Positions 47,802 to 59,267 of a stretch of DNA of 64,000 nucleotides are shown here, piece by piece (position 1 is the stretch's first letter; each line of letters opens with the position of its first letter). Source of the stretch: Siphonodentalium dalli. Taxonomy: Eukaryota; Mollusca; Scaphopoda; Gadilida; Siphonodentaliidae. The DNA lies in the NCBI GenBank assembly GCA_032622095.1, contig CP136067.1, positions 132,993,990-133,057,989 on the forward strand. The letters run 5' to 3'. The notes under the pieces are model-generated. The model did not search any database and was not told the origin of the DNA. It saw only the letters and a program-made list of their open reading frames with translations. The position numbers and the translations under genes are program-made.

Positions 47802-48307
47802 CTACACAACCTCGGCGTTGTCAACTTCCTCACGCGGAGTTGTCAAATTATTTGACAGAAAATTGGTAAATTATGCGTCAAATTTCACTTTTTGGGGCCG
47901 AAATGCATCTATGTTGGTAATTATAGATATAATATAACACAACGAAGCCCACATAACCACAATATTGAAGAAAAACATCGGGGAATTAAAATAAGAATGT
48001 TTTCATTCAGTGGCAATGTCTTATTTTCTTGACAATTTGAGTTGGTAAAGCGATAATTTACTAAAAAACAAATACCCGGAGCATATATTTCTCGCTAATT
48101 AATCGAAATAATACATCCATTAGTTGATGGAATAAGAAATAACCAACTTACCTCGAAATGCGTGCCATAATGGTATACAAATGTTCGCGGGTGTAACTTT
48201 TGTACAAAACACATACAGGGAGCGGAGTTGTACTTGCAGGGAGCGGACGAACAACTACACGGAACCGGATTTCCTTCCGAACCTCACAACATTGATTACA
48301 GGGTGTG
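47802..48307 (-). repeat. Right terminal inverted repeat
   Basis: Reverse complement of 43315-43821, with only scattered differences outside the window around the first exon. It contains the ATG and splice donor of the zinc-finger gene. Confidence 0.9.
48152..48168 (-). CDS. C2H2 zinc-finger gene, exon 1 (17 nt, inside right TIR)
   Basis: On the minus strand ATG plus codons for MARIS and two bases end at AG/GTAAGT. The acceptor at 47072 restores an open frame (MARISSTDLDDMG). It mirrors 43454-43470, giving the two proteins the shared N-terminus M-E/A-R-I-S. Confidence 0.7.
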
Positions 48308-48312
48308 CAGTA

Positions 48313-51300
48313 ATTAAATTTGTTGTCTATGGCTATTAACTTATGTAACGTCACAGTGACGCGTCATGGGCGTTGAACGTCAACGCATTGAGTCAATGGC
48401 TAATCACCAGAAGCTGGACAACAAACTTGAGTTTGATAGTTAATTTATGAGTGTTTAGAATTTCTCAAATAAATCACATGCAGGTTTTGGTATATGGTAC
48501 TATGTTTTTAAATTAACAGAACTTGATTTCCGACAGATATCCCTTTTCTTGGCGCCAAAATACACCGAAAATATACCCGAGGCGGCAGAGTTCCATGAAA
48601 ATCAAAATGGCGGACATCGACCCCATATAGGAACCCTGAGGGGGGATATGGATTCCATATGGGACGGGCTACAAAGATGACGACCCGATGTCTCCTGATA
48701 TGCCTCTACCAACGGAGCGTCCTCATTGGTCGATCCAACCAGGTGACATGATAAATGCATACATGGAGTGACTATACTGACAAGGCTGGTGAGTATTAGT
48801 ATATCTCGATTGGCTATTCTGCTATGGTGTGACATATAGGGATACAGGGAGTGACATGGCCAATGTTGAGGTGAATATGTATACAAGGATTGACCATGAT
48901 CATGTATGAATGTTTTGAATAGGTACACACGGGGTGACTATGTGGCCATAGGTCAGGCAAAGTAGTATACCAGGTGACATGGGTGAGGGTATGTGTATGA
49001 AGCGAGTGGCTATATGGCCATCGGTGAGGTTCATATGTTTACCGGGGTGACTTTATGGTCATTGTTGTGGTGTTGATGTATATATTGATTGTCTATTTGA
49101 CCATGCGTTTGGAGAATAGGTATACATGGGATGACATTATGGCCAATGGTGAGATGAATGGATATACAAGGAGTGACTATATGGTTATGGGTCATGTTTA
49201 GGAGTATACCCGGTGTGCCTGCATTGTGACGCGTGGCTGTATGGTCATCCGTGGCCATGGGTCAGGTGTACATGTATACAGTGGGTCACTATATTGTTAT
49301 GTATGTGATGTTTATGTATATATGTAATGGCTGTGTGATAATGGGTGGCTATCGCTTTCCACGCTTAACGTCCCCCATGTACATAAACACCATCAAGATG
49401 GAGAACTCTCTGACATGACCTCTCTATTGATTAACATATCATTGAGTTATTGTGGAAAGCGATAGCCACACAAGGTACACATGTACAACCCACCCATTAC
49501 CCCAGTCACTCCATACGTACATAAACACCACACAAATGACAACATAGTCACCCACTTTATACACGTACACCTGATCATAGAGCCATATTTGGTTATACCA
49601 GTACATACCACAAATGACGATACAGCCACGAGTCACCATGCATGAACACCATGGACCATACAGCCACTACTTGTATACATATTTGCCATACCATGACCAT
49701 AGCGTCAATCCAGATATACATCACCAATGATGAGCCCTTCCAGATATACCAATACCCGCACATACGACCACTCATAAGTCCCATACTTGCCATACTCATA
49801 TACGCCATCCATGATCATACATCTACTCCCCATACACCATCAATGATAACACATCCACAACATATATAAATATACGTCCCATCGTCCCACCTACAGGACA
49901 CTCTCTATATACTCACACATCATTCATGACCATACAATAACTCCCTGTACAGGCCTACCTATTATCCTCATATATGATCAAAGAGTAACTCACTGGCTGC
50001 CATCTTGGCTTCCACCCTGTATCCAGTTGATAATTTTTTTATCATAATGGGCCAGAATACCCACATATCATGGTTCATCGCAGTTCCGTCTCAAAGTTCT
50101 GCCCATTTCCTTTCAATAATATGGCCAGAATCACAAAAGAGGTTCTCCACAAAATTCCATACTGCAACTTTAAAATTAATTTGCCATGCCCCATACGGAA
50201 CTGGGACAATCATTACAGAACGTAATTGTCAGTTAATTAACTAACACGTACAACAACCAAGTGAGTCACGATTTGCTAACTTTTTCGGATATCGCAGATA
50301 ATAATGTTCGGGATATGTTAACTTTTAACTTTTTACAAATTTGGTTGCCATTTTGGAAGCCATCTTGAACAATTTAATCTATAAACACCGTAGTGTAACA
50401 CATTTAAGATAGACCAAAACAACAAACACCTTTGATACCAAAGATAGTTGCATTTTACTTGAACAAATGGTCGAACCCTGAAAAGTGAATTTTTGCCGAT
50501 ATTTATGTGAAGTTTGTGAGAGAAAAATCCAATATTTCTGGTGCAGTCAGTGGTGACAAAAGTAACAATTATCCATGGTGCATCAGACATGTTAGTATGC
50601 AATGTATAGAATACAGATTAGCCAATTGTATACATCAACCACAACCTGTAAGCGATTGCAGGACACCTTGGGGCAATATTGACCATTTTCCATATTTTGG
50701 CGGCCATTTTCGCAGCCATTTTTGAGCCAATGTAAGAATTTTGGTTCCAGAGAGTTGGAATATTCATAGGTAATGATATGCCTCACTTACATTACAATGT
50801 TCTTTTCATTTCTTGTTGAAATATAATCAGAATCCCAATTGTGATTATTTTGTAAAATTTTGTACCGCGTTCTGTAAAATCTAATTATTGAGGGATCTGA
50901 AGGGGCTAGGACCCAATTAATTGCATATTTAATTGCTCCAACGATCAGTTAATATAAAAAACACAAAATAAAGACATATTAATCAACCAGTTCCAAACAG
51001 CATGAATTGATCTAGAAGATATTTGTGAAAAAATGTCATACTTTCAACTTCCGGTGGCCATTTTGGCGGCCATCTTGGATGGTGAGTTTCAATTTTAGCC
51101 CAAAAAAGTGTCATTATGTATTAGCTTCACGAAAATATATACATTTGTATACATTTTACAAGATTTTCCCGCTATAATTTATATAAAACTGACTTAGGGT
51201 CTGGTCTGAAAAAAACGGCGGCCATGATGGACGCCATCTTGTCTGGAGTCTAAAAGGCCACTTTTTTGTCTTGTTAACATTGCTTAAAAGTTGAAGGACA

Positions 51301-51385
51301 TAATAAGGAACAACATGAGTGGGGTGAAGTTAAGTCCCAGGGGGGTGCAAGGGTACCCCTATTAGCTCCCGGACTATATTGTGTT
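48313..51385 (-). repeat. Large repeat Z, right (inverted) copy, outer part
   Basis: 49960-51385 is the reverse complement of 34641-36060, including the 'AGATGGCG' words and 'TATAGTCCGGGAGCTAATA'. 48740-49960 is minisatellite, partly direct (48740-49365) and partly inverted (49460-49960) around a local palindrome with arms GGCTATCGCTTTCCAC. 48313-48740 has no counterpart in the left copy. Confidence 0.7.
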
Positions 51386-52428
51386 CCGTTACTCGTGTCA
51401 TACCCGTCGTATAAATCAGCGACGCGTAATTGACGAACAAGTGATGAGTTACGCGTCCAGGCCAGTCGTGTAATACGTCGACGCGTGTAAGGACGAATTT
51501 CGACGAGTATCGTGGTGTTATACGACGTGTAATACACGATCAATTGCCGACTCTCTTATTTCACCAGGAAAATAGCCAGATATACACGTGTATCACACGT
51601 CGTATAAAACAGGCGTAATTTGGCTCCATATTTCAATAATGAAATTCTAATTACAATAATACATGTACTCTTTTGGAAACGGGAAAAATGGGAAATGGGG
51701 AAAAATGACGCTATCATTTGGCGCAGAAATGATCTATTGATATCGCCATATCATCTCTCGACCTGATTAATTCAAAACGGTTGATATAATCACCCCCATA
51801 TATAGCTGGTCCAGGAGATATTGGTATGTCTTTGCACCACCCCCCCCCCCCCCCCCGCCCCCTCGCCAGGACCCAACTTCGCGCCAGTATAATTTTCTTC
51901 TAACTTTATCCGAAGTCAGCAAGAAAAAAGTGGTCGAAGAGACCCATCCATCAGAGTGGCCATTTTTGCTTGATATGTAGCAGGTTTCTTTGATCGCCAT
52001 TATAGTAAGGATAATATCACATGTGGTCTTGTCTGTACTCGATTTCGTTATGCTATATAACAGAACACCCTAACATTTAGCCACAAATCCGACAACAAAA
52101 TTCAATATGTCAGTTGATACATGTATATCCCTCCCCATTATAAATTGTGTTGGCAAAAATAAGGACCTGTTGATATTTATACTTTGTCTATAAAACTTAA
52201 AATTACAATACACCTTGGGATTTTCAATTGCACCACCCTACTTGAATCAGACCGAATATCCAATCTTTCCAATTGGAAATTTGCAACCTGACCCGACAAT
52301 GGTTGGAATGTTCCGTTTATTGGTCCAAAAATATGATCGAATAATAATACCCCCCCCCCCCTTCGCCACGCCACAATTTGCACTGACAGGCGACGAATCG
52401 GTTGCCAGTGAGCAGTGTGAGTGATGCA
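51386..52428. other. No gene recognised
   Basis: 51390-51613 is CpG-rich with ACGACGTGT/ACACGTGT words resembling 34033-34140. Poly-C runs lie near 51840 and 52352. No coding region was recognised. Confidence 0.45.
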
Positions 52429-53426
52429 TAGTGTTCTGTCCGAATATTCGAATATTCGCTCGTAAAAATAAATATTCGAATAATTATTTGACTATTCGAA
52501 TATTCGAGAATAATCTCCGGGTAATTGTTTCCTGGTTTGTTATTAGTCTGAGGGTCTGTTAAAAGTATAGTCTATTTTCCACTGACCATACACGAATTAG
52601 TATGACGTAACTGTAACGTTCTGATTTGATTGGCGTCATGACGTCGAAATAATTTTATTGGCAAGGTGTAAACCAGACTGTGCTTGCATGTGGTCATATG
52701 AAGCGGACATATAAGGCATCGTTTTGTTTTGTTTGCGCGTTGTCACTTGTGTGTATAATATGGCGTCAAATTCGAAGAAATCGGATATATGGACTCACTT
52801 CACGTTGGATGCCAAAACTAAAAAGGCAACATGCAAGCTCAATCCAGATCATGTTCTTAGTTATTGTGGCACTACGACCAACTTGTGGAACCATGCCTGG
52901 GACATTGACTACTTGAACTTAATAAACAGATAAACTCTTGCTATTAAAGACATATTATGTACTTGTTCGGGTGCATGAAACTGATAAGTTAATAATCGTG
53001 CGCTAATCGACCATCCCACTCCATAGAAAGTATCGTTTGAACAACGCTAAATTGTAAATATTTACTACTTGATTCGGGACGCATATATGGGCGATAAACT
53101 AACGAAAACGATTTCGCCATCAAGAGTCACTGCATTAAATTAATATATAAGAATTCTAAAAATTACTACATTGAACAAGATTATTCTCAATTTCTATTTG
53201 ATCACCCTACCGTGGTGTTTCACATCACTTTAAGCCAAAAGACTTTTTTTTTGCGACTAGCATGTGCATGGATAAATAAGCTATTTCATTAAATAATAAA
53301 TTGGTTCCAAAATATGTTATCTATATAATTTTATAATTTCTCTAAATATTCGAATACTATTCGAATATTCGCTCGTTATTCGAACCGAATATTCGAATAC
53401 CGAAATCCGTCGAATACCGAACACTA
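52429..53426 (+). mobile_element. Internally deleted hAT transposon
   Basis: The termini TAGTGTTC at left and GAACACTA at right are joined to many CGAATATTCG words in both subterminal regions. TGATGCA occurs immediately outside the left end and 4 bp outside the right end, close to an 8-bp duplication. With the BED finger inside, this indicates a hAT element of about 1 kb that has lost its transposase catalytic region. Confidence 0.75.
52760..52933 (+). pseudogene. BED zinc-finger fragment of hAT transposase
   Basis: From ATG at 52760: 'MASNSKKSDIWTHFTLDAKT' then 'KATCKLN' and 'GTTTNLWNHAW'. This is the BED finger found at the N-terminus of hAT transposases (W..F, CxxC, TTNL..H). The second cysteine of the CxxC pair is replaced and the frame stops after 57 codons, without the dimerisation/catalytic domain. 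Non-functional. Confidence 0.8.
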
Positions 53427-53705
53427 GCACTGATGCATATGGGGGCGTTTTTTTTTCCACCAGTACTGCGATGTAACCTGGCGATGATGCATCATGGATC
53501 GAAATGTCCATCGCTCATTCCAATACGCTGCAGCGAGCCATGTCGTTGTACAATAAGAGGCTACAGAATAATTGTCATTTTGTGTCGCACACAGTATAGA
53601 AGGCATCGCCGGCGCCTTGACGTACAGGGACGTACAAGTCACAGCCTAGTTATTTTGGTGAGTTGATAAACAGGTATATAGACATCGATATATTATCAGC
53701 ATCTA

Positions 53706-53719
53706 TTTCTCTCTCCCTT

Positions 53720-53783
<64 letters not shown>

Positions 53784-53935
53784 ATTCACTCTCTCTCTCT
53801 CTCTCATTCACTCTCTCTCTCTCTTTGTCTCTCACTCTCTATCTATATCTCCCTCTCTCGCTCTTTCACTCCCTCGATATCGATCTCTCTTTCTCGCTCG
53901 TCTCTCTTACTCTCTCTCTCTCTCTCTTTTTTTCT

Positions 53936-54025
<90 letters not shown>

Positions 54026-54066
54026 ATCTCTCTCTCGATATCGATATCGACCTCTCTTTCTCGTTC

Positions 54067-54121
<55 letters not shown>
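53706..54121. repeat. (CT)n microsatellite, about 415 bp
   Basis: Nearly uninterrupted CT repeats with short interruptions, including TCGATATCGA words. It gives open frames of Ser-Leu, which are not genes. Confidence 0.95.
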
Positions 54122-54125
<4 letters not shown>

Positions 54126-54424
54126 CAACGATGACATCATATTGGTAGACACAATAAACTCCGATTCAGAATCCACGATGTGTGCTTGTCAGACCAACGT
54201 CGTATCGGTTAAGCAACGGAGGCATCCGGAGAACCGGTGGATGTATTATTTATTTATTTTCCAGTTTATGTGTTACGAGCTTGTTATGGAATCTGGTATT
54301 TGTGCTTATAATTTCGAGGGCTTCGTGACATAATGCCCATTTGTATACGACATTGTACATAATTCTGTTTCTGACAGTTTGCATTTAAATAATTTAGATT
54401 TAGAATTGGTATATAATATACCAA

Positions 54425-54597
54425 TAACTTGATTTTGGAGGGCGTTATGGTTTATTAACGGCCCTCCAGAAATGATTAACAGCCCGAGGGTTAATTAAAG
54501 GCCCGAGACGAAGTCGAGGGCCTTTAATGGCCCGAGGGCTGTTAATCATTTCTGGAGGGCCGTTAATAAACCATAACGCCCGACAAAATCAAGTTAT
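54425..54597. mobile_element. Foldback element P, copy 1
   Basis: Arms of about 62 bp (left starts TAACTTGATTTTG) with a palindromic centre (AAAGGCCC...GGGCCTTT). It directly abuts the CTATTATTACCAC element at 54600. Confidence 0.75.
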
Positions 54598-54599
54598 TA

Positions 54600-55129
54600 C
54601 TATTATTACCACTTTCTGAAATGAAACCCAACTAGAACATACATGTAGATGAGTGAGTAGGCAACAATATGTCAAATGAAATACATGTAATAACTCTTTT
54701 TTTCAAAACGATCACAATTCAAACCATGTGTCGTCTGTTCGTTGTCAAACAAATTGTCACGTGACTAATTATATTATTTACCACGAAAATAGGGACATAT
54801 CTAACGAAAATTCAGTCAGAAATCTAATTTATTCAACTTGTTAGGTAACACTTACTTGTTGTTGGTCTGTTATTACATCATTTACATCTACTACAGTAAA
54901 ATTTCAGTTTTATTCGTAATAATATACTATAAACTTGTTTTAACAGAAATTCCGAAATCCGAAATAAGGTTGCGTTCGATTGGATTTCTAGCAAATCGCA
55001 AACCGGATGCGGGTCGTTAATATCGTTAACGGTCCGCATCCGGTTTGATGCCGGGCGTTATGGCTTTTTACCGTTCGGGTAAAATACTGTTAATCTACTA
55101 GAGAACGCCCTCTAAGGTGGTAATAATAT
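54600..55129. mobile_element. MITE-like element Y, long copy
   Basis: Terminal inverted repeats CTATTATTACCAC at left and GTGGTAATAATA at right. The right end (54 bp, 'ACTGTTAATCTACTAGAG') matches the left end of the copy at 58511 in reverse. An inner hairpin lies at about 55000-55044 (arms AAACCGGATGCGG). Confidence 0.65.
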
Positions 55130-56164
55130 ATCGTGTTCGCAGTCCTCTGTATTTAGCTCTATCTCCATGTTTTCTTCCCATGTTTTCGTGTGAAATGTTT
55201 AGTTTTTCCGTTGATTGTAATAGGAAGATTGTGTAAAAATCCAATTCCTAACATGTTTTTTTAGTTTCTCAATATTATCACATTGGGTTGGCTGGCACCC
55301 CTCACACTAGGCACCCATGGTCTGAGCAATGCGGACATAAGGGTAGGCCTACGTTCATACGCTGGTAAGTTTGCATGGTATGTTTTGCAGGCATTTCGTC
55401 ACAGAAAACCATGCACATGGTGCCAGAATATGAACGGAAACGTGCATATAACGTTCATCTTTCCCAGAGAGAACGACATGATAAGTAACATTTATGTGGT
55501 TCCACTCATAACGGGGTTACTGGAATAAGCCTTCAAATACCAGTCTGTATGATTGATCACGTGAGATACTTATATGTTAATGACAGGCAAATTCCGGTAG
55601 CATCGCTACAGATGGAACTATACGGAGATTTTAATTCGGACGTAGTTAGCTGTTTTACAGATACATTTAATTTGTTTGTTTCCGTTCATATTCTGACACC
55701 ATATCGTTTCTACGACGAAATGCCTGCAAACTTTGCCAGTGAATTAACGTACCCTGGTTGAGCATATTTTATTGTGACCCACAGTATATACAGTATAAAT
55801 TATAATATAGACGTACAGACAGGTGTTGGCACAGAGGATCAGAGCCAAACAACAACGTACCCTAATACCATGATGGGTGTTTGTGGTTTAATAGAATATG
55901 TCGGTTATAAAATAGGGGTTCATTATATGTGTATCAGTTTATGTATAACGTAGTTGTGCACCGATTGCGGTGACAATTTGGTCTAATTCGGCCCAAGCAT
56001 TTATAATGTCTTTCCAAAAAGGGTTCAGATTTGTGCTGGCGATTTAAAGACGTATGAAGGTCCAAGATTGTAAACCCCCATAAGAATGACATACGCTGTT
56101 AAGAAAATGTACCGCTGTTTGTTCTAAAGTTGTCATTTTGTGGGGCTTGTCTAATCCGAGCAAG
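55130..56164. other. No gene recognised
   Basis: Two open stretches (55283-55528, which begins at a TTG, and 55549-55761) lie here in different frames. Neither has a recognisable motif, and no splice sites clearly join them. I do not call them genes. Confidence 0.4.
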
Positions 56165-57430
56165 TTGAGCATACCCCTATTTTACCGCTTCTGATTGGCC
56201 CAAGTCCAATCAGGTACCGGGCGACAAATCCGACAGGATGGCGTCCAACATGGCCGCTGTTTTTTAAGAGGCACTACAAGTCAATTTGATACAAATTATA
56301 GAGAGAAAATCTTGACAAATACATTCAAATGTATAAATTATTGTATAGCTGAGATATAATGCTACCTTTCTATGGTAAAATTGGAAACTCTCCGCCCAAG
56401 ATGGCCACCAAAACATCCACTGGAAGTGGAAAGTGTGACTAGTTTTCACTAATATCTTCCAGATTAGTTTCTGCTGTTTGAAACTGGTTGAGAATAGCAA
56501 CTTTATTTTTGTACTGTTAATGTTAACAGATCATTTGAGCAAAGAAACATGCCATTATGTTGGTCCTAGCCTCTTCCGATCCCTAAAATATTTTATTGAA
56601 AGCGGTATAAAATTCAACCAAATTTCACCATTGGGATTCTAGTCATATATATTTCAACAAGAAATGGGGTCAATGTAAGTGAGGAATACCATTACTTATG
56701 AATATTCAACTCAATGGAACCAAAATTTGGACTTTAACTCAAAATGACCACCAAAATGGCAGCCAAATTGTGGAAAAGGGTAGATATTGTCACAGCGTGC
56801 CCTGCAATCGCTCACAAGTTGTGGATGATTTGAATAAAATCGACTAATATGCATTATATACCTTGAATACTAACATTGCTGATGGTTTTTCAGGTTTGGA
56901 CTATTTTCAATGTAATCTGTCTTAGATGTGTCACACTGAGGCGTTATTAGACTAAATTACTCAAGATGGTTTGCAAAATGGCAACCAAATTTGCTAATAA
57001 GTTGAGTTTTCAATATATCCCGGACATTATTCTCTGCTGTTCCCAATGGGTAGCTTGGTTATTATAAATGTTACTTAATCAATTAATAACTCCAGTACCT
57101 TATGAGGCATGATAAATTAATTTTAAAGGAAGCAATATGATATTTTACCGAAAACTTCTGGCCAACTTAATACAGGGTGCATGACAAGATGGCAGCCAGG
57201 GAGTGACTGTTAGTATTCAATGTATAGAATTCATATTAGTCGATTTTATTTACCAACCACAACTTACAAGCGATTGCATGGCATATGGTAGTCTTTATCC
57301 GGTCAAAATCGGGACAAACTACGAAAACTGGAAAATTAGCTTTTTCGCCCCAAATTTGGTTGAAATTTTGACAAATTTTTGGCCACTTTTTTGTGTCATT
57401 TTGCACGTATGTTCGGGGGGCTCCCCACGG
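56165..57430 (+). repeat. Large repeat Z, third copy
   Basis: Same orientation as 34641-37210: 'GGATGGCGTCCAACATGGCC', 'AAGATGGCCACCA' and 'CAGCGTGCCCTGCAATCGC' occur in the same order, more diverged and without the minisatellite. Confidence 0.7.
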
Positions 57431-58139
57431 TAGGCATTATGGCGAATGTGCGAATAGTCAAATAAGTAATGAATGTGTCGAATTTCGAATAAGTAATCAA
57501 TGTCACATTAGTGCCCTATACTACTTGTTGTCAGGCTTATGATAACATTAATTGGACAATAAAGATTCGAGGTACATGTCTATTCTGTTGAGGCTTGAAT
57601 TATATGAGGCATCTCGAGGCGCTATTGGTTGGTGGTGGTGGTGGTGGTGGTGGTGGTGGTGGTGGTGGTGGTGGTGGTGGTCATGTGGGGTTACACATCG
57701 ACCGATTTGGGTTGGTCCCTTCATATTACGACAGCATTGTACTCTTCTACAAATTCAGATTAGCATAATTATGTACAAACCAATGTATTAACATGTTTAT
57801 CTTATAACTGAATACTCATTGAAGAGAAATTACTTGATTCTCAGTCCTGTATCTATCATGAACTTATATATAGTGTGTTTATATACGTATGGACACATCC
57901 AATGCATCCATAAACATGAATCCAGCGTATTTGTTCATGATAACTTGACATTTGTTGGCGAGTAAATTAATATTGATTCCATTTTATTCGTGTATCAATA
58001 GGTTTATCTTGCGGTCTGTGCGGTTCTCTTAATGGACTGTTGATGGTCTTAATGGCAGTTTTCTACTTTAATTTTGTGGTATAAGTTGAATACAGTTTTG
58101 TTTTTCTAGTTTAGCAAGATCAAAGCACCACATACTGCC
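57431..58139. other. Upstream region of lectin gene 2
   Basis: No coding region apart from the (GGT)n tract. TTTTTCTAG at 58102-58110, just before the lectin ATG, could be an acceptor for a 5' UTR exon. Confidence 0.4.
57628..57681. repeat. (GGT)n microsatellite
   Basis: About 18 uninterrupted GGT triplets. Confidence 0.95.
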
Positions 58140-58443
58140 ATGAATATCGTCTGTCTGGCCTTCACCTTGCTGCACCTTCTGGGAACAGTGAACGCAGTGG
58201 CGAAAAGATTCAAACATATTCTTGAGCTGGATGGGGCCCACAAACCAGGGGCGTTCCTGACTCACTCTAGAATCAACAGCTATATGACATGTGCTAGAAA
58301 GTGCATAACTGCCAATGGTTGCGTCACATTCATCTATCATTATGGAGACAAGAAATGTTATCTCTACGACTTGCCAATGACGCCATCAACAGAGAACGTC
58401 ACGTTTCCAGGAGGTAGCGTGGCATATTTGGCCACGTATGATG
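58140..58443 (+). CDS. C-type lectin gene 2: signal peptide and PAN/apple exon
   Basis: The exon starts at ATG with a secretion signal ('MNIVCLAFTLLHLLGTVNA', cleavage likely after A19). It continues with a PAN/apple-like module of about 70 residues: four cysteines in 'MTCARKCITANGCVTFIYHY' and 'DKKCYLYDLP', the C-x3-C-x6-C-x10-C layout of small PAN domains. These bind proteins or sugars outside the cell. It ends in phase 1 at G/GTTAGT. The next exon at 59064 also begins in phase 1, giving ...TYD-V-LTPGK. The product is a secreted PAN-CTLD protein, possibly a recognition or adhesion lectin. The exon is intact, with no stop or frameshift. Confidence 0.75.
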
Positions 58444-58510
58444 GTTAGTAAAAATAAATGATGCCAGTATGATTGTCCCGTTATATGAACTACGAGATAA
58501 TTAAGAATAG

Positions 58511-58711
58511 CTATTATTACCACTTTAAAGGGCGTACTCTAGTAGATTAACAGTATTTTACCGGCACGATAAGATTCCATAATTTTGAGGTGAAGTTGAC
58601 CGGAAGCGGGCGGTGAGCGTTAATGAAGCTTTGTTTTCATTAACGCCCGACGCCCGCTTCCGGTTAAGTCACCGATCACGTGATCACACGAGGACGGAGT
58701 GGTAATAATAG
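58511..58711. mobile_element. MITE-like element Y, short copy
   Basis: 13-bp terminal inverted repeats CTATTATTACCAC (58511-58523 and 58699-58711) around a hairpin with arms CGGAAGCGGGCG-like. It lies in intron 1 of lectin gene 2. Confidence 0.7.
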
Positions 58712-58713
58712 TC

Positions 58714-58880
58714 ATAACATGATTTTGTGGGGCGTCATCGTTTATTAACGGCCCTCCAAGAATGATTAACAGGCTTCGGGCCTATTAGCGGCCCTGTCTC
58801 GGGCATCTAATATGCCATCGGGCTGTTAATCATTCCTGTCGGGCCGTTAATAAACCATAACGCCCTAACAAATCATGTTA
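58714..58880. mobile_element. Foldback element P, copy 2
   Basis: Arms start TAACATGATTTTG and carry 'TTTATTAACGGCCC', as in the copy at 54425-54597. It lies two bases from element Y, in the opposite order to the first locus. Confidence 0.75.
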
Positions 58881-59063
58881 TTGGTATAATAGTAGTCGTA
58901 TTTATTTATTTTTTTCGGACGGCCGCGCGCGCGATCGATCCTAGAACCTTTTCGCAGAATTAACGGCTACGAGTCTGTTTGCGAGAAAAACTTCTTGCCA
59001 CTCTCAGTAATTGACATCATTTTGTTTCCCGTGAACCCTTAACACTTACGTTGATTGTTTCAG

Positions 59064-59267
59064 TTCTCACACCCGGAAAACAACTGTATCATTACAACTC
59101 CACAAGGGGCGAAGCCTTCATTATTACCATGACACCACCTGCTGTAGCGCCATCTGTCACATGGCATGAGGCCAATGCTACCTGTGCACAGGAGGGTGGG
59201 GAATTGCTACCCGTTGACGACAGTGATGAAATCCACATATTCAATGATTTGGACGCAGCGTACCCTG
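59064..59267 (+). CDS. C-type lectin gene 2: first CTLD exon
   Basis: A 204-bp phase-1 exon with acceptor TTGATTGTTTCAG and donor CCCTG/GTATGT. It encodes 'LTPGKQLYHYNSTRGEA', 'SVTWHEANATCAQEGGELL' and 'DSDEIHIFNDLDAAYP', the first half of a C-type lectin domain with its first disulfide cysteine. It is the paralogue of 11710-11913, clearly similar along its whole length, with most differences in the middle (TPPAVAP against TKDLASP). It needs a terminal exon like 19733-19971, which I do not find before 64000, so the gene probably continues beyond the window. Open and undamaged. Confidence 0.8.

Larger units (their letters stand above)
43315..48307. mobile_element. TIR transposon encoding a YqaJ-type nuclease and a C2H2 protein
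   Basis: The element is 4993 bp with terminal inverted repeats of 507 bp (43315-43821) and 506 bp (47802-48307) beginning CACACCCTGTAATCAATG. It is flanked by a perfect 5-bp duplication CAGTA (43310-43314 and 48308-48312). Two spliced genes run inward from the two TIRs: a nuclease gene on + and a zinc-finger gene on -. No DDE, tyrosine or HUH transposase is visible, and the two genes' 3' ends are fused antisense near 46540, which suggests loss of a central segment. Superfamily unassigned: the 5-bp duplication and CAC start recall Transib, but nothing else does. Confidence 0.85.

Noticed and set aside
43315-48307. Assignment to the Transib/RAG-like superfamily because of CAC termini and 5-bp duplication
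   Set aside because: No RAG1-like core is present and the CAGTA target is not GC-rich. Two weak terminal similarities are not enough.
53663-54148. 161-codon open frame of Ser-Leu repeats
   Set aside because: Translation of the (CT)n microsatellite.
55283-55761. Two adjacent open stretches as a two-exon gene
   Set aside because: Different frames, the first begins at TTG, no clear splice pair and no recognisable motif.
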